DNA of 64,000 bases from Haloferax elongans ATCC BAA-1513 (GTDB lineage Archaea; Halobacteriota; Halobacteria; Halobacteriales; Haloferacaceae). The notes beneath the pieces are model-generated. The model made no database searches. It was not told where the DNA came from and saw only the letters and a program-made list of their open reading frames with translations. Numbering within the stretch: the stretch's first letter is position 1; the number at the start of each line of letters is the position of its first letter. Shown here piece by piece: positions 58,120 to 64,000 of the stretch. The position numbers were made by a program, and so were the translations under genes. Location: assembly GCF_000336755.1 (NCBI RefSeq), contig NZ_AOLK01000015.1:405509-469508 (forward strand), given 5' to 3'.

Positions 58120-58653
58120 CTACGAATACTTCTCTTTGCGTATAACTTCGATATCTGATAGTTTCGTCCCAGGGTACTGCCCGTCGTCGTCTTTCTCGGC
58201 TGCCTTGACCATGTCCCAGACCACGTTGAGACCAGTCGTGACACCTTCCAGCGCCTCCATCTCACACCCGGTCTTTCCTGTCGTCTCGACAGTGACCGAG
58301 AGCGTGACTGCGTCGTCGCCGACCTCGAAGTCGGTGTCGACGTTGGTGATGGGAATCTGGTGGCACATCGGAATCGTCTCCCACGTGTGTTTGACCGCCT
58401 GAATCGCACCGATACGGGCGGTTGCGAGCACGTCTCCCTTCCCGATTTGGTCGTCCCGAATCGCCCGAACCGTGGACTCGCTGAGGTGAATCGTGCCGCG
58501 GGCGACTGCCCGACGGTGTGTATCGGGCTTCGCGCCGACGTCGACCATCTGGACGTTTCCGTCGTCGTCGACGTGTGTCAGGTCGTCCTGTGTGGCTGCG
58601 TCGTCCGGCTCGGTTGGAGCGTCTTGGGTAGTCGCGTCGTCTTCTCCCGTCAT
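58120..58653 (-). CDS. moaC: Cyclic pyranopterin monophosphate synthase
   Basis: This 177-residue enzyme converts 3',8-cyclo-7,8-dihydro-GTP to cPMP in molybdopterin synthesis. It has MVDVGAKPDTHRRAVARGTIHLS, GDVLATARIGAIQAVKHTWETIPMCHQIPIT and EMEALEGVTTGLNVVWDMVKA, with the catalytic Lys and Asp of the family (KTGCEMEAL region and DMVKAAEK). An acidic N-terminal extension (about 35 residues, DDATTQDAPTEPDDAATQDD) precedes it. It overlaps the upstream NAD(P)HX-repair gene with ATGA. Confidence 0.94.
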   Translation of the reverse strand: MTGEDDATTQDAPTEPDDAATQDDLTHVDDDGNVQMVDVGAKPDTHRRAVARGTIHLSESTVRAIRDDQIGKGDVLATARIGAIQAVKHTWETIPMCHQIPITNVDTDFEVGDDAVTLSVTVETTGKTGCEMEALEGVTTGLNVVWDMVKAAEKDDDGQYPGTKLSDIEVIRKEKYS

Positions 58654-60083
58654 TCGTCCACCTCCAGACCGGCAGGCACGCGGTTCAGAACGTCGGTCGC
58701 GACGAGTCCACCACCGAACTCCTCGACTGCAACGTCACCTGCACGGCCGTTCACGTACGCGCCGACAGCGGCGGCGTCGAGAGGCGGGAGCACACACGCA
58801 AGCGCCCCCGTCACACCTGCGAGCACGTCGCCAGTACCACCGACAGTCATTCCCGGATTGCCGGTTCGATTGACGCGCACGTCGTCGCCGTCCGAAACGA
58901 TATCGTAGGCACCCTTGACGAGGAGCACGTGCCCGAGTTCGCCTGCGAAGTCGCGGACGAGTTCGCACCGGGCATCCCAGTCGTTGGCTGTCTCGCCGCC
59001 CATCTTCTGCAACTCTCCCTGATGGGGCGTACAGATGAGCGTCGCGTCGGTGTCAACTTCGGGGACGACCTGCAACGCGTCGGCGTCGACGACGGCGGTC
59101 CCGTCGAAGTCGGCGAGGAACGACCCGACTGCGTCGAGCGTCGCATCGGCGTCGCCGAGTCCCGGACCGAAGACGACGACGTCGCGGTCGGCGGCGAGTT
59201 CGAGCAGGTCAGGAACGTGGTCGGGCGTGAGGTGGGCACCCGAGAATCCCGAGACGATGAGGTTCTCAGAGTACCCCTGAATCTCGCGGGCGACGTGTTC
59301 GGGTGCTGCGACGCGGGCGAGGTCGGCACCGGCGCGGAGTGCGGCCTGCGCGGCGAGCGCGGGCGCACCAGTGTACGGACCGCCACCGACGACCAGCACG
59401 TCGCCGTGGTCGCCTTTGTGGCTCTGTGAGTCGCGTCCGAGCGCGATGAGGTCGCCGGGACCGGTGAACAACTCGGCGGCGTCCGGGATGCCGATGTCGG
59501 CGACCGTCACCTCGCAGTCGAGCGCGTCGAGGCCGGGCTTGTCGTCGTGAAAAGTGACGACGTGGTCGGCCGCGACCGAGACGCCTTCGGCCTCGCCCGT
59601 GTCGGCATCGACACCCGAAGGAACGTCCACAGCGAGCACTGTCGCGTCGGTATCGTTGATTGCTCGGGCAGCGGTCGCTTCAGGTTCGCGGAGCGCGCCC
59701 GTGACGCCGGTTCCGAGCATCGCGTCGATGACCACGTCCGGGTCACCGAGGTCGAGGTCGGCTGAGTCGGTGACGGTCCGCACGTCGGCTTCGGCGGCGA
59801 CGAGCGCGTCCCAATTCTCGCGGGCGATGTCGGTCGAGATGGTTTCGGGACGGCCGAGCAGGTGGACCGTTACGTCGTACGCTTTCAGGAACCGGGCTGT
59901 GACGAGGGCGTCGCCCCCGTTGTTGCCGCGCCCGGCGACGATAGCGACCGTGGAACCGGGGTCGGCGAGGTCGCGACACGCCCGAGCGACGGCGTTCCCA
60001 CTCGACTCCATGAGCTGTTTCCGCGGGACGCCGAGTGATTCGGCGTTCAGGTCGACCGCGGCCATGCGTCGACTCGTAATCAT
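58650..60083 (-). CDS. nnr: Bifunctional NAD(P)H-hydrate epimerase / ADP-dependent dehydratase
   Basis: This 477-residue fusion repairs hydrated NAD(P)H. The N-terminal epimerase (about 1-210) has MITSRRMAAVDLNAESLGVPRKQLMESSGNAVA, GRGNNGGDALVTARFL and DAMLGTGVTGALREP. The C-terminal dehydratase (about 220-477), a ribokinase-like fold, has GDVLVVGGGPYTGAPALAAQAALRAGADLARV, CTPHQGELQKM and GGTGDVLAGVTGAL (ADP-binding). Start 60083 puts the conserved MITS at the N-terminus; the frame further upstream is not conserved-looking. Overlap with moaC shows an operon. Confidence 0.92.
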   Translation of the reverse strand: MITSRRMAAVDLNAESLGVPRKQLMESSGNAVARACRDLADPGSTVAIVAGRGNNGGDALVTARFLKAYDVTVHLLGRPETISTDIARENWDALVAAEADVRTVTDSADLDLGDPDVVIDAMLGTGVTGALREPEATAARAINDTDATVLAVDVPSGVDADTGEAEGVSVAADHVVTFHDDKPGLDALDCEVTVADIGIPDAAELFTGPGDLIALGRDSQSHKGDHGDVLVVGGGPYTGAPALAAQAALRAGADLARVAAPEHVAREIQGYSENLIVSGFSGAHLTPDHVPDLLELAADRDVVVFGPGLGDADATLDAVGSFLADFDGTAVVDADALQVVPEVDTDATLICTPHQGELQKMGGETANDWDARCELVRDFAGELGHVLLVKGAYDIVSDGDDVRVNRTGNPGMTVGGTGDVLAGVTGALACVLPPLDAAAVGAYVNGRAGDVAVEEFGGGLVATDVLNRVPAGLEVDE

Positions 60084-60189
60084 GTGGTGGTGTTCGGCCG
60101 GTCCCGCGTTACCGTTTGTGGTCCGGGACCACGCCTCTCGTGCGTCCAGATTCGCAACGTTTGACTCGCCCCCGTCTGAATCGAGGGTA

Positions 60190-61374
60190 GTGACTCGCCG
60201 CCTCTTCGGAACCCTCTGCGGACTCGTCTTTCTCGTCAACTTCGGTCGTGTGGCCTTCCCACCGTTAGTCGAAACCTTGCAGAACCAGTTCGGCGTGGGA
60301 CCGGCGACAATCGGTATCGTGACCAGTCTCGTCTGGTTGGGGACGGCGCTGCCGCGTATCCCGGTCGGATACCTGCTTACTCGCATTCCTCGTCATCGCG
60401 TCGTCCTCGCCTCGGGGACGCTGCTCGTGCTCGCGTCGGCGTTCACCGCGAGCGCGACGTCGATTCCGATGCTTCAGGTCGGCGCGTTCACCATCGGTGT
60501 CGCCTCGGGCGCGTACTTCGTCTCTGCGGTGCCGCTCATCGGCGAGTTGTTCCCGGAGCGCGTCGGCCGCATGGTCGGTATCCACGGCACCGCCAGCCAA
60601 GTCGCGGCCGTGGTCGCCGCGCCAATCGTCGTCGCCATCCTCGCCGCCTTCTCGTGGCGTGAGACGTTCTGGGCGCTCTCTGTCGTGGCGGCGGCAGTGA
60701 CGCTCATTCTCTTTGTCGTCTCCCGCGACGGGAGCATGGACGCAGCGACCGGCGCGGACCGGAACTTCATGGCCGCACTCGCTCACTGGAAAGTCATCCT
60801 CACGGGCATCCTCCTTATCGCGCCCGCCGGGTTCATCTGGCAGGGCTTGTTCAACTTCCTCGTCTCGTACATGACGCAGGCGAAGAGCTTCGACCCGACG
60901 ACGGCGAGTACGATGCTCACTATCGTCTTCGCTGCCGGTGTCCCGGCGTTTTCGCTATCGGGGAGACTCGCCGACAAACTCCCGCACGTGCCCTACATCT
61001 TTGCGCTTCTCGTCGCCTTCTCGGGTGCGTTAGTCGCACTGACGTTCGCGCAGGGCTTTCTCGCCGTCGCCGCCGTCATCGCAATCCTCGGGTACGTCAT
61101 CCACAGCCTGTTCCCCGCACTGGACACGTTCATGCTTTCGTCGCTTCCGAGTGACGTGCGCGGGAGCGCCTACGCAATCTTCAGCGGCGCAGCGCTCCTC
61201 TTGGAAGCGAACGGTAGCGGGGCTGTCGGGTTCCTGACCGAGGCGAACTACGGATTCGAGTTCATCTTCCAGACGCTCGCTGGCGCGCTCATCGTGACTG
61301 TCGTCCTGCTGTCTGTCCTTTACGCCGCCGACCGACTACCAGGAGTACAACGGAAAACGAGGCCGTCTACGTAG
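60190..61374 (+). CDS. Major facilitator superfamily transporter
   Basis: This 394-residue protein starts with a GTG (VTRRLFGTLCGLVFLVNFGRVAFPPL) and shows 12 hydrophobic segments, with the MFS motif between helices 2 and 3 as GTALPRIPVGYLLTRIPRHRVVL, and the second half with FSLSGRLADKLPHVPYI. The substrate is not deducible; drug-like or organic-anion transport is possible. The upstream reading frame (to 59554) overlaps the nnr gene on the other strand and is rejected. Confidence 0.83.
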   Translation: MTRRLFGTLCGLVFLVNFGRVAFPPLVETLQNQFGVGPATIGIVTSLVWLGTALPRIPVGYLLTRIPRHRVVLASGTLLVLASAFTASATSIPMLQVGAFTIGVASGAYFVSAVPLIGELFPERVGRMVGIHGTASQVAAVVAAPIVVAILAAFSWRETFWALSVVAAAVTLILFVVSRDGSMDAATGADRNFMAALAHWKVILTGILLIAPAGFIWQGLFNFLVSYMTQAKSFDPTTASTMLTIVFAAGVPAFSLSGRLADKLPHVPYIFALLVAFSGALVALTFAQGFLAVAAVIAILGYVIHSLFPALDTFMLSSLPSDVRGSAYAIFSGAALLLEANGSGAVGFLTEANYGFEFIFQTLAGALIVTVVLLSVLYAADRLPGVQRKTRPST

Positions 61375-61387
61375 GACTCCGAAACGG

Positions 61388-61396
61388 TTTACTATC
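61388..61396 (+). promoter_or_regulatory. TATA box of the winged-helix gene at 61419
   Basis: TTTACTATC lies 22 nt before the GTG at 61419 and marks that codon, rather than TTG at 61407, as the start. Confidence 0.5.
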
Positions 61397-61418
61397 TTCA
61401 CTTCATTTGGCTGATATT

Positions 61419-61814
61419 GTGTCAGGGTTGTTACCGTCTGACGGCGACGTCGATGTCGGTGGTGAGGGGTCGCCGCGTGTCCATTTATTCGACGACGAGG
61501 AGACGGAGGAACTCATCGGAAGTCTCTCGTGTGCGACTGCGCGGGAGATACTGTCGAGTCTACACGAGTCGCCCGCGACGGCCGCGGAACTCGCCGACTC
61601 GGTCGATACGTCGATACAGAACGTGCGCCACCACCTCGGAAACCTCGAAGACGCCGAGTTGGTCCAACTCGCCGGGACGCGATACTCGGAGAAAGGCCGA
61701 GAGATGAAAGTGTACGCACCGACCGACGACCCGTTCGTCGTTTGTGTCGGCGGACTCGACGACGATGGTGCGAGAGAAGGTATCGTCGACGCCATCGAGT
61801 CCTTTTTAGAGTAG
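61419..61814 (+). CDS. ArsR/HTH_20-type winged-helix regulator
   Basis: This 131-residue protein has an acidic N-terminus and a winged helix: LFDDEETEELIGSLSCATAREILSSLHESPATAAELADSVDTSIQNVRHHLGNLEDAELVQLAGTRYSEKGREMKVYAPTDDPFVV. The recognition helix is QNVRHHLGNLEDA; no metal-binding cysteine cluster is seen beyond the Cys in SCATAREIL. Its target may be the adjacent MFS transporter or the XPD-like helicase; unproven. Confidence 0.82.
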   Translation: MSGLLPSDGDVDVGGEGSPRVHLFDDEETEELIGSLSCATAREILSSLHESPATAAELADSVDTSIQNVRHHLGNLEDAELVQLAGTRYSEKGREMKVYAPTDDPFVVCVGGLDDDGAREGIVDAIESFLE

Positions 61815-61893
61815 TTCGGCCGGCGAGGAAGAGGCACCCCCCACCACCGCCGAACGTTCAAATACGAAACCGCGGCCACTCACCGACACCCCT

Positions 61894-64000
61894 ATGGCCG
61901 TCGCAACTGGACCTGAGAGCGTGACCTGGCAGGAGGTGTTTGGCCACCCGGAGGCGTACCCGGAACAAGCCGACGGAATCGAGACTGCGATAGAGACTGC
62001 CCGAGACGACGGCTTCACGGTCGTCGAAGGAGCCTGCGGAACTGGCAAGACGATGCTGGCGCTCACCGCGGGTATCGAACTCGTGCGCGACCCCGACTCC
62101 GACTACGACCGCGTGGTCGTCCTCACGAGCGTCAAACAGCAACTCCGGCAGTTCGAAGCCGACCTCCGAACCATCAACGAGAACCTTCCCGACGAGTGGA
62201 AGCCCGTCTCCGGCCTCACGCTCGTCGGGAAAGCAGACGTCTGTCCGTACAGTAGAGAGCGCTGCGGCGGCATCGACGAATCGACCGTCTACGACCGGTG
62301 TGACGGTCTCCGCGACCGGACCCGTGGCCTCGTCGGCGACGGCGGTCGCACCAGCGCGGAGACACTGGCGAAAGACGCCCGCGAGCAGCAGACCGGACTC
62401 CTCGACACTGGCTCGTCGGCGGCCGGTCCGTCTTACCTCGAAACTGCGGGCGACCCGACACCGTACCCGAAGTCGATGCCCGAATACGAGGACGTGGAGT
62501 ACTGCCCGTTCTATGCGAACTTCCTCGCCGACCTGCCCGAAGACGGCGACCCTGTCGAGGCTGTCCCCTTCGAGTTCGACGACGTGGGCCACATCACGCC
62601 CGACGACCTCGTCTCGCTGGCCGCCGGTGCTGGCTCGTGTCCACACTCCGTGATGGGCGCACTGTTGCCCCACATCGAGGTCGTCGTCGGCAACTACTAC
62701 CACGCGTTCGACCCGACGACGGTCGGCACGTTCACCGGCCCGCTCGTCGACGACTCGACGTTCGTCATCTGCGACGAGGCGCACATGCTCGAACCGCGCG
62801 TCCGCGACCTCGTTTCGGTCGGCGTCGGCGACCGAACCCTCCGCGACGCCGAAAGCGAGTACACTCGCGTCATCCAGCCCGTCGAGTTCGACGACGCGGG
62901 CAAGTCCACCGCCGACGCGGAACTCGTCCGCGGCGAGTTGCAAGAAGCCGACGTGACGCTCCGCGAACTGAAGGAGACACGAGATTTCATCCGCGACCTC
63001 CGCGAGGAACTCGACCGCCGTGTGACCGCCTATCTCGACACCGAGTACGTCGGATGGCGCGCCGACGTGACCGAACTCGACGACGAGGAGATTCCCCTTC
63101 GCGACCCCGAAGAACCCGGCGTGGACGAACTCACCGAGTGGGCCGAGGAAAACGGCTACGACGAGGGAACGTGGGTCCGCTCGGAAGCCACGGGGTCTGC
63201 GGTCGCTCGCATCCTCGATTCGGTCGAAGAAGAAGACAAGCGCCGTGCTGCACCCGCCGCGGGTCGCGCACTCGCCACGTGGGCCTACGCCGACCACGAG
63301 CGCTATTTCCGCGAAATCGACCTCGAACGGACGTGGGACGAGATGGAACCGGCCGAGTCGTGGCGGCGGGCCTACAACGCCCACCTGTCGGTCCACAACT
63401 GCGTCCCCGGCGAGGCAATCGCCGAGCGCCTCGCCGACTTCGGCGGTGGCGTGCTCATGAGCGCGACGCTTGAACCGCTCGACGTGTTCCGGCGCGTCAC
63501 TGGCCTGGACTCCCTCGTGGACGACGGCCGCCCGGTCGCCGAGCGAACCTACGGTCTCGGCTTCCCCGACGAGAACCGCGCGAGTTTCGCCGTCGACGTA
63601 CCGAAATTCACCCACAGCAACCGCGGCGCGCCGGGAGAGGAAAACGAGACGCGACTGGCGCACGCCGACGCTGCGGTCGAAGTCTGTCGGCGCTCGGCCG
63701 GAAACGTCCTCGTCGGGATGCCGAACTACGCCGAAGCGGAGTGGATGGCTGGCGTCCTCGACGAACGCGTCGAGCGCCCGGTTCTCCTCGACGAATCGTC
63801 TGACGACGGTGCGACAGAGGACCTCAAAAGCGACTTCTTCGGCGGCGAGGCGAAAGTCCTCGTAACGAGCCTCCGGGGGACGCTGACCGAGGGCGTCGAT
63901 TACAGCGGTGACCGCCTCTCGGCCGCCGTCGTTTGCGGCGTCCCGCTCATCAATACGTCGTCGCCACGGACGCGCGCGGTGATGACGGCCTACGACAGAG
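61894..64000 (+). CDS. XPD/Rad3-family (DinG-like) DNA helicase, 3' end outside window
   Basis: The frame from ATG 61894 is open to the window end (702 codons seen). It has Walker A VVEGACGTGKTML (46-53), a DEAH box CDEAHML (DEAH 294-297) and SF2 motifs VLVTSLRGTLTEGVDYSG and VLMSATLEPLDVFRR (motif V/III region). A four-cysteine iron-sulfur site is plausible: CPYSRERC, then YCPFY and SCPHS, in the segment where XPD carries its 4Fe-4S cluster. It unwinds DNA 5' to 3' in nucleotide excision repair or related functions. TATA-like CAAATAC lies about 28 nt upstream. Confidence 0.9.
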   Translation, partial: MAVATGPESVTWQEVFGHPEAYPEQADGIETAIETARDDGFTVVEGACGTGKTMLALTAGIELVRDPDSDYDRVVVLTSVKQQLRQFEADLRTINENLPDEWKPVSGLTLVGKADVCPYSRERCGGIDESTVYDRCDGLRDRTRGLVGDGGRTSAETLAKDAREQQTGLLDTGSSAAGPSYLETAGDPTPYPKSMPEYEDVEYCPFYANFLADLPEDGDPVEAVPFEFDDVGHITPDDLVSLAAGAGSCPHSVMGALLPHIEVVVGNYYHAFDPTTVGTFTGPLVDDSTFVICDEAHMLEPRVRDLVSVGVGDRTLRDAESEYTRVIQPVEFDDAGKSTADAELVRGELQEADVTLRELKETRDFIRDLREELDRRVTAYLDTEYVGWRADVTELDDEEIPLRDPEEPGVDELTEWAEENGYDEGTWVRSEATGSAVARILDSVEEEDKRRAAPAAGRALATWAYADHERYFREIDLERTWDEMEPAESWRRAYNAHLSVHNCVPGEAIAERLADFGGGVLMSATLEPLDVFRRVTGLDSLVDDGRPVAERTYGLGFPDENRASFAVDVPKFTHSNRGAPGEENETRLAHADAAVEVCRRSAGNVLVGMPNYAEAEWMAGVLDERVERPVLLDESSDDGATEDLKSDFFGGEAKVLVTSLRGTLTEGVDYSGDRLSAAVVCGVPLINTSSPRTRAVMTAYDR

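Noticed and set aside
61858-63663. 601-codon minus-strand frame opposite the XPD/DinG helicase
   Set aside because: The plus strand encodes Walker A, DEAH and iron-sulfur cysteines; the minus frame has no family features.

Overview
The window is haloarchaeal chromosome, most probably Haloferax or a close relative. Proteins are strongly acidic, third codon positions are G/C rich, many genes lack a ribosome binding site and instead have a TATA box 22-30 nt upstream of the start codon (leaderless mRNAs), and the gene families are halobacterial: two-subunit pyruvate:ferredoxin oxidoreductase, GHMP-type shikimate kinase, PGF-CTERM surface protein, rpa1-rpap1-rpe operon, HTH-10 regulator. I saw no tRNA, rRNA, CRISPR array, transposase, integrase or replication origin.

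Layout. 1-3.8 kb: the 3' part of hisC, overlapping an AK6-type nucleotide kinase and a CDP-alcohol phosphatidyltransferase, then a membrane protein, an MBF1 transcription factor and triosephosphate isomerase. 3.8-9.0 kb: a HerA-like ATPase divergent from a receiver-PAS-PAS histidine kinase that runs tail to tail into dinB. 9.0-12.4 kb: an Lrp-type regulator and porB-porA. 12.6-24.5 kb: mostly core metabolism (aroC, aroA, tyrA, surE) with an alkaline-phosphatase-superfamily enzyme, an M24 peptidase, an SDR enzyme, an Rsm22-like methyltransferase and an AAC(3)-like acetyltransferase. 24.5-26.1 kb: a divergent nickel pair, a NicO/RcnA-like efflux protein with a repeated His-rich loop and NikR.

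26.2-33.8 kb looks like an accessory zone of small mostly single-gene units (OsmC, AhpD-like, GrpB, Nudix, MaoC, HTH-10, UspA, histidine kinase) separated by AT-rich spacers. Two very short leaderless reading frames lie just upstream of the UspA gene and the histidine kinase and appear translationally coupled to them. 33.9-38.4 kb: shikimate kinase-chorismate mutase operon, two small conserved genes, a 44-residue zinc microprotein and Cdc48. 38.4-41.2 kb: small proteins, a methyltransferase and a divergent pair of an uncharacterised protein and an ArsR-type regulator.

41.2-48.8 kb is a DNA-maintenance block: an Lhr-type helicase and the rpa1-rpap1-rpe single-strand-binding operon, with a tandem pair of related 92-residue membrane proteins between them. 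The rest holds a GT4 glycosyltransferase, a riboflavin/F420-pathway reductase, thioredoxin, a NifU-domain protein, SBDS, FUN14, HflX, a 1036-residue surface protein, moaC with the NAD(P)HX repair enzyme, an MFS transporter, a winged-helix regulator and an XPD/DinG-type helicase cut by the window end.

The shikimate and tyrosine genes (aroC, aroA, tyrA, aroK, chorismate mutase) lie within 23 kb but mostly in separate transcription units. The least explained items are a 77-nt near-continuous hairpin between aroA and the M24 peptidase, the coupled leaderless short frames, the 92-residue paralogue pair, the SPYQ-repeat protein divergent from rpa1, and the 9-bp minisatellite in the nickel exporter.
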